DNA of 58,207 nt, taken from assembly GCA_017467805.1 (NCBI GenBank), contig JAFUKJ010000078.1:1-58207 (forward strand), written 5' to 3'. The notes under the pieces are model-generated. The model made no database searches and had not been told where the DNA came from. It was given only the letters and a program-made list of their open reading frames with translations. This document shows positions 24,595-33,505 of this stretch, piece after piece (within the stretch, counting starts at the first letter, position 1; each line of letters begins with the position of its first letter). The translations under genes and the position numbers were made by a program. Origin of the DNA: Lachnospiraceae bacterium (GTDB lineage Bacteria; Bacillota; Clostridia; Lachnospirales; Lachnospiraceae).

Positions 24595-26244
24595 ATGATT
24601 AGTGCAAACAATGTAACCTACAGAGTCGGTAAGAAGGCTCTCTTTGAAGATGTAAATATCAAATTCACAGAAGGAAACTGTTATGGTTTAATTGGTGCTA
24701 ACGGTGCCGGTAAATCTACATTTTTGAAAATCTTATCAGGAAAGTTAGAGACTACAAAGGGTGATATCGTTATCACTCCCGGTCAGCGTCTTTCTGTATT
24801 GGAGCAGGATCACTTCAAGTATGACGAGTATCCTGTTATGGACGTTGTTATTATGGGTAATGCCCGTTTATATGAGATTATGAAGGAAAAGGATGCTATC
24901 TATGCAAAGGAAGACTTCACAGATGAGGATGGTATCCGTGCAAGTGAGTTAGAGGGCGAGTTCGCTGAGATGGACGGCTGGGAGGCAGAGTCTAATGCTG
25001 CACAGCTCCTCAATGGTCTTGGTATCGACACTGATATTCACTATTCTATTATGAAGGACCTTAAGGGTAGCGAGAAGGTAAAGGTTCTCCTTGCTAAGGC
25101 GCTCTTTGGTAATCCTGATATTTTATTACTCGACGAGCCTACTAACCATTTAGATTTGGATGCTATCGCATGGCTTGAGGAGTTCTTGATTAACTTTGAT
25201 AATACTGTTATCGTAGTATCTCATGACCGTTATTTCTTAAATAAGGTTTGTACACAGATTGCTGATATTGACTACGGTAAGATTCAGCTTTACGCTGGTA
25301 ACTATGACTTCTGGTATGAGTCAAGCCAGTTACTTGTGAAGCAGATGAAGGAAGCGAATAAGAAGAAGGAAGAAAAGATTAAGGAGTTACAGGAGTTCAT
25401 CTCACGTTTCTCTGCTAACGCTTCTAAGTCTAAGCAGGCTACATCAAGAAAGCGTGCTTTAGAGAAGATTGAGTTAGATGACATTAAGCCTTCCAGCAGA
25501 AAGTATCCATACATTGACTTCCGTCCTGACCGTGAGATTGGTAACGAAGTATTAACTGTTGAGAAGCTTTCTAAGACAATCAATGGCGTGAAGGTTCTTG
25601 ATAATATTTCTTTCATCCTTGGACGTGAGGATAAGGTTGCTTTCGTAGGCGGTAACGAGCTTGCAAAGACTACTCTTTTCCAGATTCTTATGGGTGAGAT
25701 GGAGCCTGACGAAGGTTCTTACAAGTGGGGCGTAACTACATCACAGGCTTACTTCCCTAAGGATCCTACCAATGAATTTAACAACGAATATACAATCGCT
25801 GACTGGTTAATGAGCTACTCTCCTGTTGATGATATTACTTACGTTCGTGGTTTCCTTGGACGTATGCTTTTTGCAGGCGAGGACGGCGTTAAGAAGGTTA
25901 AGGTTCTCTCTGGTGGTGAGAAGGTTAGATGTCTTCTTAGTAAGATGATGATTAGCGGTGCTAACTGTCTTATCCTTGACGAGCCTACTAACCATTTGGA
26001 TATGGAGTCTATCACAGCTCTTAACAACGGTTTAATTAAGTATCCTGGTGTTGCACTCTTTGCATGCCATGACCACCAGTTTGTTGAGACAACAGCTAAC
26101 CGTATTATGGAGATTCTTCCTAACGGTACATTAATCGATAAGATTACTACTTACGATGAGTATCTTGCAAGCGATGAGATGGCTCGTAAGAGAACTATCT
26201 ACTCTGCTGATGCTGAGATTGAGGATGAGAACGAAGAAGCATAA
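24595..26244 (+). CDS. ABC-F family ATPase (YkpA/YbiT-like)
   Basis: 549 residues, two ABC ATPase domains in tandem and no membrane segments, the ABC-F layout of ribosome-associated translation factors. Domain 1: Walker A GANGAGKST, Walker B ILLLDEPTNHLDLD. A charged helical linker (about 245-300, KEANKKKEEKIKELQEF) is the P-site tRNA interaction motif. Domain 2: Walker A is degenerate (GGNELAKTT, the two loop glycines replaced by Glu and Ala), but signature LSGGEKVRCLLSKMM and Walker B CLILDEPTNHLD are intact. It is unlikely to be a resistance-type ABC-F; a housekeeping translation role is inferred. Confidence 0.93.
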   Translation: MISANNVTYRVGKKALFEDVNIKFTEGNCYGLIGANGAGKSTFLKILSGKLETTKGDIVITPGQRLSVLEQDHFKYDEYPVMDVVIMGNARLYEIMKEKDAIYAKEDFTDEDGIRASELEGEFAEMDGWEAESNAAQLLNGLGIDTDIHYSIMKDLKGSEKVKVLLAKALFGNPDILLLDEPTNHLDLDAIAWLEEFLINFDNTVIVVSHDRYFLNKVCTQIADIDYGKIQLYAGNYDFWYESSQLLVKQMKEANKKKEEKIKELQEFISRFSANASKSKQATSRKRALEKIELDDIKPSSRKYPYIDFRPDREIGNEVLTVEKLSKTINGVKVLDNISFILGREDKVAFVGGNELAKTTLFQILMGEMEPDEGSYKWGVTTSQAYFPKDPTNEFNNEYTIADWLMSYSPVDDITYVRGFLGRMLFAGEDGVKKVKVLSGGEKVRCLLSKMMISGANCLILDEPTNHLDMESITALNNGLIKYPGVALFACHDHQFVETTANRIMEILPNGTLIDKITTYDEYLASDEMARKRTIYSADAEIEDENEEA

Positions 26245-26262
26245 GATAATGCATAAGAATTT

Positions 26263-26295
26263 ACAGGCAGATTTTATATCTGCCTGTTTGATTTT
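26263..26295 (+). terminator. Hairpin after the ABC-F gene
   Basis: Stem ACAGGCAGA (26263-26271) with TCTGCCTGT (26279-26287), followed by TTGATTTT. It ends just before the ribosome site of the PHP gene, so it likely terminates most ABC-F transcripts and leaves some read-through to the PHP-HAD pair. Confidence 0.7.
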
Positions 26296-26310
26296 AAAGG
26301 AGGACTCTTT

Positions 26311-27150
26311 ATGGGATGTGTAGACCTGCATGTTCATTCAACTCGTTCAGACGGAACTTATACTCCTACAAAGTTAGTTGATTACGCAGTTGAAAAGGGA
26401 CTTAAGGCTTTTGCCCTCACGGACCACGACACGGTGGATGGTATTGAAGAAGCATTAAATGCTGCCAAGGGTAAGCCAATCGAAGTGATTCCAGGAATTG
26501 AATATTCTACCGAATACCGCCAGCGTGATGTGCATATCGTTGGGCTTTTTATTGATTATAAGGCACCTGTTTTCTTGGAGTATCTTGAGCGTTTTCAGGC
26601 TTCAAGAATTGAGCGCAACCATAAGCTATGTAAGAATTTGCAAGGTGCAGGCTTCGACATTACCTACGAAGCCTTGTTTGCTGAGTTTCCTAATGCGGTT
26701 ATTACCAGAGCGCATTACGCAAAGTATCTTCTTGCTCATGGCTATGTAAAAAGTATGGTGGAAGCCTTTGAGCGCTATCTTGGCGACCATACCCCCTACT
26801 TTGTACATCGTGAGAAGATTACACCCGAAGAAGTGATTGACATTACCCGCAGGGCAGGTGGGATTCCTATCCTTGCGCATCCTACTCTATACAAATTAGG
26901 TCGTGAGCAGCTTGATATCCTAGTTTCCACTCTGACAGATGCTGGATTAATGGGGCTCGAGGCAATCTACAGCACCTACTCTCCTAGCGAAGAAAGTCAG
27001 ATGAAGGCTCTTGCCAAGAAATATAATCTGCTGATTAGCGGTGGCTCTGACTTCCATGGTGCAACAAAGCCAGGACTTGACCTTGGCAATGGCTATGGAC
27101 GCCTCTTTGTCCACGAAGAGGTTCTCGCAAATCTTCGCGGGGCGCTGTAA
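26311..27150 (+). CDS. PHP-domain phosphoesterase (RNase AM/YciV-like)
   Basis: 279-residue PHP-family metallophosphoesterase. Metal ligands are visible in DLHVHSTRSDG (start), ALTDHDTVDG, GIEYSTE, PILAHPTL and GGSDFHGATKPG. This matches the YciV/TrpH group, which hydrolyses 3',5'-nucleoside bisphosphates and trims short 5' RNA ends. AAAGGAGG lies 7 bases before the ATG. It is followed 22 bases later by a HAD phosphatase, probably co-transcribed. Confidence 0.88.
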   Translation: MGCVDLHVHSTRSDGTYTPTKLVDYAVEKGLKAFALTDHDTVDGIEEALNAAKGKPIEVIPGIEYSTEYRQRDVHIVGLFIDYKAPVFLEYLERFQASRIERNHKLCKNLQGAGFDITYEALFAEFPNAVITRAHYAKYLLAHGYVKSMVEAFERYLGDHTPYFVHREKITPEEVIDITRRAGGIPILAHPTLYKLGREQLDILVSTLTDAGLMGLEAIYSTYSPSEESQMKALAKKYNLLISGGSDFHGATKPGLDLGNGYGRLFVHEEVLANLRGAL

Positions 27151-27172
27151 GGGCTTATGAAAGGATAAACAT

Positions 27173-27991
27173 ATGAACACAAAGATTTTATTTACAGATT
27201 TAGATGCTACATTACTAGATGATAGAAAGAATATTTCACAACATACACATGACAAGCTGGAAGAGATGCTGCAGAAGGGACACAAGCTGGTGCTTGCGTC
27301 AGGACGTCCAATTAATAGTATCTTGAGAGTATTAGATAAGCTGAACTTGCATGGCGAAGGTATCTATGCGACTGCTTATAATGGTGCTATGCTCTATGAC
27401 TGCGCTAAGAAAGAGGCTATCATCGAACATCAGGTTCCGATTGCTGTGGCACAGAAGATATTTGAGAAAGCGCAAAGCTATGGTCTTCATATTCAGACCT
27501 ACACTGACGAGCATATCGTAAGCTGCGCTGATGATGCAGAGATTGCTTTCTATACCAAGCATGTTGCAATGAAGTATTCAGTTGGAACTGATCTGTATAA
27601 GGAATTGCAGCACGGACCATATAAGCTTCTGACCATCAGCCTTGATGACAGGGCAAAGTTGGAAGCCTTCCGTGAAGATGTAATGAACTCAGAGCTTGGC
27701 AATACTTTGGACTCTACCTTCTCCAATGCCTATTATCTGGAGTTTTACTGTAAGGAGTCAGGCAAGGGAAATGCCCTGAAAGCTCTTTGTAAATACCTTG
27801 AGATTCCGCTTGAGAATTCGGTTGCTGCAGGAGATGAAGAAAACGATCTTTGCATGGTTACAGCCGCAGGCACAGGCGTCGCCATGTGTAATGGTAATCC
27901 GCTTCTTAAGAATCAAGCCGACTATGTAACCAAGAATGATAACAATCACGATGGTATGGCTGAGATTATTGATAAGTTTATACTTGCATAG
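27173..27991 (+). CDS. Cof-type HAD-IIB phosphatase
   Basis: 272 residues. HAD motif I is FTDLDATLLDD (nucleophile Asp and the +2 Asp), motif II LVLASGRP, and motif IV AAGDEENDLCMV, with a C2B cap between them and conserved Lys in GKGNALKAL. These enzymes dephosphorylate sugar phosphates, PLP or FMN-type metabolites; the substrate cannot be read from sequence. It forms a unit with the PHP gene and ends at a shared terminator. Confidence 0.92.
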   Translation: MNTKILFTDLDATLLDDRKNISQHTHDKLEEMLQKGHKLVLASGRPINSILRVLDKLNLHGEGIYATAYNGAMLYDCAKKEAIIEHQVPIAVAQKIFEKAQSYGLHIQTYTDEHIVSCADDAEIAFYTKHVAMKYSVGTDLYKELQHGPYKLLTISLDDRAKLEAFREDVMNSELGNTLDSTFSNAYYLEFYCKESGKGNALKALCKYLEIPLENSVAAGDEENDLCMVTAAGTGVAMCNGNPLLKNQADYVTKNDNNHDGMAEIIDKFILA

Positions 27992-28034
27992 TGTCAAGTG
28001 CTACGCTTAGTGAAACGCCATTCGGTATAAAATC

Positions 28035-28060
28035 AAAAAGGGCTGTAACCAGCCCTTTTA
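28035..28060. terminator. Bidirectional terminator between HAD and LysR genes
   Basis: AAAAGGGCTG TAAC CAGCCCTTTT, with A and T runs on both sides, placed between convergent genes. The right arm overlaps the stop codon of the LysR gene. Confidence 0.9.
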
Positions 28061-28966
28061 TAATGCTTTATCCTTATACTTCTCCAGCTCTGCGATATAC
28101 TTCTGTCCCAGCGCACTAATTGTTACACCCTTGCGCGCCAGATATCCTATCGTCATAACCTCATCAGACTTCAATCTGACAGCACAGTAATCAGTTCCGT
28201 TCAATTCCTCGCAAATGATTCCCGAACACAGGGTATATCCATGCAAACCTACCATCAGATTTAAAAGCGTCGCTCTATCCGTCGCTCTGATGAGCTGCTT
28301 ATAGCGATAGGTACTTAGCACCTCTTCTGCAAAGTAAAATGAATTATTATTTCCCTGTTCAAATGCAAGGCATGGATAATCCTCCAGCTCCTCCAGTGCG
28401 ATTTCTTCCTTCCCCGCCAATGGATGTCCCTTCCATATATAAACATAAATATGGCAGTCAAGAATAGGCTGAAATTCTAATCCATACTCTGCAAACAATT
28501 TGGTTAAAACCTTTTGGTTAAAATCATTCAAATACAAAATTCCAATCTCACTTTTGAAATTCTTCACATCCTCAATAATCTCGTGAGTCTTAGTCTCCCT
28601 GATGGCGAATTCAAATTCATCCATTCCAAACTGCTTTACCAACTCAATGAATGCATTCACTGCAAAAGTATAATGCTGAGTGGATACACCGAATTTCTTC
28701 TTCACACCTTGCTTTGTAATATACTTTGTCTCCATCAAGGCATACTGCTCCACAACCTGTCTGGCATAACCTATAAATTCCTCACCCTCCTGTGTAACAA
28801 CAACTCCCTTGTTACTGCGGTGAAATACCGTGATTCCAACTTCATCCTCTATTTCTTTGATTGCAGCAGATAAGCTTGGCTGCGAAATAAATAACTTCTT
28901 CGCAGCCTCGTTCATGGACTTCTCCTCTGCAACAGTAATTACATACTTTAATTGTGATAGTGTCAT
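28058..28966 (-). CDS. LysR-family transcriptional regulator
   Basis: 302 residues: N-terminal winged HTH (MTLSQLKYVITVAEEKSMNEAAKKL, then FISQPSLSAAIKEIEDEVG) and a periplasmic-binding-like effector domain. I start it at ATG 28966, which has GAAGG 8 bases upstream; the frame opens three codons earlier at GTG. It lies 100 bases downstream of metY on the same strand. Control of sulfur or methionine genes is an inference from this position and from the palindrome upstream of metY. Confidence 0.9.
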   Translation of the reverse strand: MTLSQLKYVITVAEEKSMNEAAKKLFISQPSLSAAIKEIEDEVGITVFHRSNKGVVVTQEGEEFIGYARQVVEQYALMETKYITKQGVKKKFGVSTQHYTFAVNAFIELVKQFGMDEFEFAIRETKTHEIIEDVKNFKSEIGILYLNDFNQKVLTKLFAEYGLEFQPILDCHIYVYIWKGHPLAGKEEIALEELEDYPCLAFEQGNNNSFYFAEEVLSTYRYKQLIRATDRATLLNLMVGLHGYTLCSGIICEELNGTDYCAVRLKSDEVMTIGYLARKGVTISALGQKYIAELEKYKDKAL

Positions 28967-29066
28967 GTACTGCACCTTCTATTTCCTAGTGTCGTGATAG
29001 GTTTTATTATAATCTTTTATAGCAGTTTGTCAATAATCTCCTAACACATTCTTGGCATACAATACT

Positions 29067-30356
29067 TTATCTCACAGCCTCAAATGCCTGCTCTAAATCC
29101 TCGAGAATATCATCAATGTGCTCTGTTCCGATGGATAAACGAATGGTATTTGGTTTAATGCCCTGCTCTTCAAGTTCCTCTCTGCTTAACTGTGAATGTG
29201 TTGTAGTTGCAGGATGAATCACAAGGCTCTTTACATCTGCTACATTTGCAAGCAATGAGAATATTTGCAGACTGTCAATAAACTTATGGGCCTCTTCCTG
29301 TCCACCTTTGATTTCAAAGGTAAAAATAGTAGCTCCGCCATTTGGGAAATACTTCTGATATAATTCGTGGTCGGGATGTCCTTTCAAAGATGGATGATTT
29401 ACATGCTCCACCTGTGGATGTGAAGCTAAGTATTCTACCACCTTCTTAGTGTTCTCCACATGACGGTCCAGTCTTAACGATAATGTTTCCACACCCTGTA
29501 ATAACAAAAATGCATTAAATGGCGAAATCGTAGCACCTGTATCTCGTAAGAGAACCGCTCTGATATAGGTTACATACGCTGCTTCTCCAGCTGCATCTAC
29601 AAAAGATACACCATGATAGCTAGGATTTGGAGCGGCAATTGCAGGATACTTTCCACTTGCCTTCCAGTCAAACTTGCCTGAATCTACAATAATTCCACCA
29701 AGTGTTGTACCATGTCCGCCAATGAACTTTGTAGCCGAATGAACTACAATATCTGCACCATGCTCAATCGGACGAATCAAATACGGCGTTCCAAAGGTAT
29801 TATCAATTACCAATGGCAAACCATGCTTGTGTGCAAGCTCAGCAACTGCATCAATATCAGGAATATCTGCATTAGGATTTCCAAGTGTTTCCAGATAGAT
29901 TGCCTTAGTATTTGGCTGTATCGCCTGCTCTATCTCTGCTAAATCATGTGCGTTTACAAAGGTTGTGTTAATTCCATACTGTGTTAATGTATGTGCCAAA
30001 AGATTATAGCTTCCTCCATAGATTGTCTTCTGTGCTACAATATGCTCGCCAGCCTGTGCCAACGCCAGTATTGCGTATGTAATCGCTGCTGCTCCTGAGG
30101 ATAATGCAAGTGCTGCAACACCGCCCTCTAAGGCTGCAATTCTCTTCTCTAAGACCTCCTGTGTGGAATTCGTTAATCTTCCATAAATATTTCCTGCATC
30201 TGTTAAGCCAAATCTTGCTGCCGCATGTGCTGAATTCTCAAATACATATGAAGTTGTCTGGTAAATCGGAACTGCTCTTGCTCCTGTTGCCACATCAGGT
30301 GACTCCTGTCCTACATGTAACTGTAATGTCTCAAATCTTAAATTCTTCTTACTCAT
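29067..30356 (-). CDS. metY: O-acetylhomoserine sulfhydrylase
   Basis: 429-residue PLP-dependent Cys/Met-metabolism enzyme that makes homocysteine from O-acetylhomoserine and sulfide. The Schiff-base lysine is in VVHSATKFIGGHGTTLGG; the N-terminal RFETLQLHVGQE and the inserted YGINTTFVNAHD and HPSLKGHPDHELYQKYFPNG segments are typical of MetY rather than cystathionine synthases. The start is ATG 30356, with AAAGGTGG 8 bases before it; a GTG four codons upstream is part of the frame. It is followed by the LysR gene. No S-box riboswitch is visible upstream. Confidence 0.93.
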   Translation of the reverse strand: MSKKNLRFETLQLHVGQESPDVATGARAVPIYQTTSYVFENSAHAAARFGLTDAGNIYGRLTNSTQEVLEKRIAALEGGVAALALSSGAAAITYAILALAQAGEHIVAQKTIYGGSYNLLAHTLTQYGINTTFVNAHDLAEIEQAIQPNTKAIYLETLGNPNADIPDIDAVAELAHKHGLPLVIDNTFGTPYLIRPIEHGADIVVHSATKFIGGHGTTLGGIIVDSGKFDWKASGKYPAIAAPNPSYHGVSFVDAAGEAAYVTYIRAVLLRDTGATISPFNAFLLLQGVETLSLRLDRHVENTKKVVEYLASHPQVEHVNHPSLKGHPDHELYQKYFPNGGATIFTFEIKGGQEEAHKFIDSLQIFSLLANVADVKSLVIHPATTTHSQLSREELEEQGIKPNTIRLSIGTEHIDDILEDLEQAFEAVR

Positions 30357-30449
30357 ATCAATATCCACCTTTCTTATTCTTATGAAGCTAAGTCTTTCAT
30401 GTTATCTTAAATCGTTTCTATATTTTTCCTACCGTTTTAGTATGATATG

Positions 30450-30478
30450 AGTATAGCACCTATTTGCTGGCTTGTATA
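30450..30478 (-). promoter_or_regulatory. Candidate metY promoter
   Basis: On the minus strand, TATACA (30478-30473), 17-base spacer, TATACT (30455-30450). The -35 is imperfect, as expected of an activator-dependent promoter, and a palindrome lies directly upstream. Confidence 0.5.
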
Positions 30479-30482
30479 ATAC

Positions 30483-30508
30483 AGACTAGCTTTCGCTTGT
30501 TATAGTCT
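30483..30508. promoter_or_regulatory. Palindrome upstream of metY, candidate LysR site
   Basis: AGACTA (30483-30488) and TAGTCT (30503-30508) form an inverted repeat centred about 30 bases upstream of the metY -35, roughly the -60 to -65 region where LysR activators bind. The LysR gene two positions downstream is the obvious candidate; this is inference. Confidence 0.4.
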
Positions 30509-30603
30509 ATACCTATATCAAAGTGTTGCCTATCAGCAACACCTCACAAGAATTAGCAAAAGCAAATTCTTGTCTGAATAATCTATCAAGTGTATTTATG
30601 CTC

Positions 30604-30634
30604 AAAAAAGACCATAGACATTACATCTATGGTC
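30604..30634 (-). terminator. Terminator of the 682-residue protein gene
   Basis: Stem GACCATAGA (30610-30618) with TCTATGGTC (30626-30634), followed on the minus strand by TTTTTTGAG. It is a clear intrinsic terminator 8 bases after the gene. Confidence 0.88.
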
Positions 30635-30641
30635 CTAATCA

Positions 30642-32690
30642 TTACTTTTTAAACAACTTTCCAAAGAAGCCCTTCTTCTCCTCTGTCTCAGCGGAAGCTT
30701 CTTCTGTCTTCACTGCTGCCTTTACAGCGGTCTGCTTCTTTGCCGCACTTGGGTCACCCTTAAGACCAAGAAGCATATCATATGCCTCTACTAAAGACAA
30801 TCCCTTCTCTGTCGCAAGAGTCTCAGCAGTATAACCAGCCACCTCGATACCAGCCTTTGAGTACTGTCCGTTTCTCATAGAAACCGTCAGCTCCTTAAAG
30901 ATTTCTCTATCAGTCTTAATACGATTGTAATAACGCTTTGCCTCTGCAAAGGACATATCGCAACCCTGTGTCATATAAATCAGCATCTCTTCTCTCAGAG
31001 CCTCTTCCATCTTACGCTGCTTTACAATCTCAATTATCAGTCTGATGTCTAACAGACACATTACATTTGGTCCATCTGTTACGACTACTACCTGACTCTT
31101 CTGCGCAAGCTGCTCAAGGAATGCCAGATTCTCTACACTTGCAGGTGCAAGCTTACCCTCGCCGCTTCTAGATGATTCGTAACGGTTCGTAATGATAATA
31201 TACGCCAACTCATCCTTGGTATAAATCTCACCCTGCTCATCACGAAGTGTAAAGATAATCGGCTTATCACATAACGCATCTGTCAAAATCAAAGATAACT
31301 TATTCATCAACAGATTACAACTCTTAACCTTTGCCTCATCCTTTGCCTGTCTTGCCGCATCAAAATCCAAAGTAGCTGCCTGCATTGCAAGTATCATCTC
31401 TGAGATAGTCGCATCTCCCGCAAGGTAAGAAACACCATTGTCAAAGTCTTCCTTCACATGCTTAAGGATTTCATTCTTTCTCTCTTCTGAAATCACATAT
31501 GGCTTTTCCTGATTCACAAACGGAATCGGATAGAACTGTTTCTGCTCCTCAGGACAGTCCACAGTATAACCTAATGTCTCAATCAGATAATCCACCTTAC
31601 AGCCAATTGCCTTTGGTGTATCCATATCAAAGTTCACACCTGTTACATTCAAATGCTTCGCAATACACAAAAACTTCTCAAAACTGCTATACTGATTACC
31701 CTTCTCAAGCACACCGACTGGATATACTCCATCTATAATTGGTAACACCATAGGATTCTGCACAGTATAATTCACTGCATCCTCATACTTCTCAAAAAGC
31801 ATAAGCCCTACACCCTGACCATCCACTCTCATGGCATATGGCAAGCCCAGATTACTCTTATAATCTGAATGCGATGCTGCCAATAAGACATACACCTTAT
31901 CCATCTGCGCATACTCAACTACTCTCGCCTTTACTCTGTCAGCAGTCCAAAGCTCACCTGTAAACATTGCCTTCGCATCAATCTGCGTAGGGTCAAACTC
32001 CAGAAAATAATTTCTATGAGGCTCAATGATCACCTGCAAACGTCCTCTTACAAACTGTGAAAGCATACCAAGCTTGTACTTATTTACAGGCTTCTTATCA
32101 GGATTAAACTTCATAGCACTCTGACCTGTCAGAAATACCTTCAAAGCCTCGTATTCTGTCTCATCCTCACGCTTACGCTTCATTGTCATCAATTCAAAGG
32201 TAATCTTCTGCTCAGGATTCGCAGGCTTCTGCATAGGAGGCAAATTACCGATAATAAATACATCCTTAGACCAAAGTGAAGCAATTACCTCCTCCTTTGT
32301 CTTTCTCTCGGTTGCTGCCGCAAACATCATATGATAACTGTCTGCGATATCCGCTACCTGTCTCAAATCCTCTTCCGATAAGTATCTTTCTTCAAAAAGA
32401 ACATTCTTAGCAACCTCTGCCTGTGCCTGCATGTGAATTACCATACCAGGAATCTGCTCATCAAATACCTGATAAATAACCTCTCCCATCTTATCCTCAT
32501 GATATGCATAGCGATGCTTGCTATACTTAGCAGCCTTTGCCACATAAGCATCATAATATTCCTTCTCTAAGAATACATGAATCGCCTCATCAAATACCTC
32601 TTCCTCATCTCTCTGCATTACCATGACGTCTCTATCAAATGCATCAAACAGCCCAAGCTGCCATGTTGTTATGTTTGATTTTCTTTCCAC
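30642..32690 (-). CDS. Large uncharacterised protein, possibly with an SseB-like region
   Basis: 682 residues, family not recognised. It is soluble with no signal or membrane segment. The middle (about 275-370: YVLLAASHSDYKSNLGLPYAMR...GLMLFEKYEDAVNYT...MVLPI) has the rhythm of an SseB-type domain. The tail (about 640-682) is Ala/Lys/Glu-rich and ends in GFFGKLFKK, a pattern of amphipathic C-terminal anchors. The start is GTG 32690 with AAGG 9 bases upstream. It stands alone between metY and the amino-acid transporter. Confidence 0.75.
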   Translation of the reverse strand: MERKSNITTWQLGLFDAFDRDVMVMQRDEEEVFDEAIHVFLEKEYYDAYVAKAAKYSKHRYAYHEDKMGEVIYQVFDEQIPGMVIHMQAQAEVAKNVLFEERYLSEEDLRQVADIADSYHMMFAAATERKTKEEVIASLWSKDVFIIGNLPPMQKPANPEQKITFELMTMKRKREDETEYEALKVFLTGQSAMKFNPDKKPVNKYKLGMLSQFVRGRLQVIIEPHRNYFLEFDPTQIDAKAMFTGELWTADRVKARVVEYAQMDKVYVLLAASHSDYKSNLGLPYAMRVDGQGVGLMLFEKYEDAVNYTVQNPMVLPIIDGVYPVGVLEKGNQYSSFEKFLCIAKHLNVTGVNFDMDTPKAIGCKVDYLIETLGYTVDCPEEQKQFYPIPFVNQEKPYVISEERKNEILKHVKEDFDNGVSYLAGDATISEMILAMQAATLDFDAARQAKDEAKVKSCNLLMNKLSLILTDALCDKPIIFTLRDEQGEIYTKDELAYIIITNRYESSRSGEGKLAPASVENLAFLEQLAQKSQVVVVTDGPNVMCLLDIRLIIEIVKQRKMEEALREEMLIYMTQGCDMSFAEAKRYYNRIKTDREIFKELTVSMRNGQYSKAGIEVAGYTAETLATEKGLSLVEAYDMLLGLKGDPSAAKKQTAVKAAVKTEEASAETEEKKGFFGKLFKK

Positions 32691-32761
32691 TTCTTTACAC
32701 CTTTTCCAATCTAATATATTTCTTTCAGAATACCCTTATTTGCAAGTATAATCAAGCCTTT

Positions 32762-33505
32762 TTACAGAACTCTGGCTAAGAATTCCTGCAATCTTGCATT
32801 CTGTGGCTGTGTGAATAAAAGCTCTGGCTTATTCTCCTCCTGAATATTTCCATCGTTCATAAACACAACTCTGTTTGCAACCTCTCTGGCAAAGCCCATC
32901 TCATGTGTTACCACTACCATGGTCATACCTTCCGTTGCCAAATCCTTCATCAATCCTAATACCTCACCAACCATCTCAGGGTCAAGTGCCGAGGTCGGCT
33001 CGTCAAATAAAATGATATCAGGATTCATCGCAAGAGAACGGACAATCGCTACACGCTGCTTCTGACCACCTGACAACATTGGCGGATACATATCAGCCTT
33101 ATCACTAAGTCCGATTCTCTCTAAAAGCTGCGTTGCCTTCTTATCAGCGTCCTCTTTCGTCATCTTACCAAGCTGAACAGGTGCCAGCATAATATTTTCC
33201 TTAATCGTCATATTGGGAAACAGATTAAAATGCTGAAATACCATTCCTATCTTCTCTCGAATCTGGTTAATATCTACTTTACTTTCTGTAATATCAGTTC
33301 CCTCAAAGATAACCTGCCCCTTTGTTGGAACCTCCAACAGATTCAAGGTTCTAAGAAATGTCGACTTACCGCATCCGCTCGGACCGATAATTGCCACCAC
33401 TTCACCTCTGCTGATGGTTGTATTGATACCCTTTAATACCTCCTGCTTTCCGAAGGTTTTATGCAGGTCTTTTACTTCCAGTATAATATCACTCATCTCT
33501 TTCAT
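32762..33505 (-). CDS. Polar amino-acid ABC transporter ATPase
   Basis: 247-residue ATP-binding subunit of the GlnQ type. Walker [11 protein letters not shown]-loop VFQHFNLFP, signature LSGGQKQR, Walker [15 protein letters not shown] and H-loop [10 protein letters not shown] are all intact. It overlaps the end of the substrate-binding/permease gene. I start at ATG 33505 (AGAGGAG 11 bases upstream); ATG 33496, which overlaps the upstream stop, is the alternative. It powers uptake through the fused permease. Confidence 0.95.
   Translation of the reverse strand: MKEMSDIILEVKDLHKTFGKQEVLKGINTTISRGEVVAIIGPSGCGKSTFLRTLNLLEVPTKGQVIFEGTDITESKVDINQIREKIGMVFQHFNLFPNMTIKENIMLAPVQLGKMTKEDADKKATQLLERIGLSDKADMYPPMLSGGQKQRVAIVRSLAMNPDIILFDEPTSALDPEMVGEVLGLMKDLATEGMTMVVVTHEMGFAREVANRVVFMNDGNIQEENKPELLFTQPQNARLQEFLARVL

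Noticed and set aside
30357-30641. SAM riboswitch upstream of metY
   Set aside because: No S-box core or terminator/antiterminator arrangement can be seen before metY; only short hairpins and a LysR-like palindrome.
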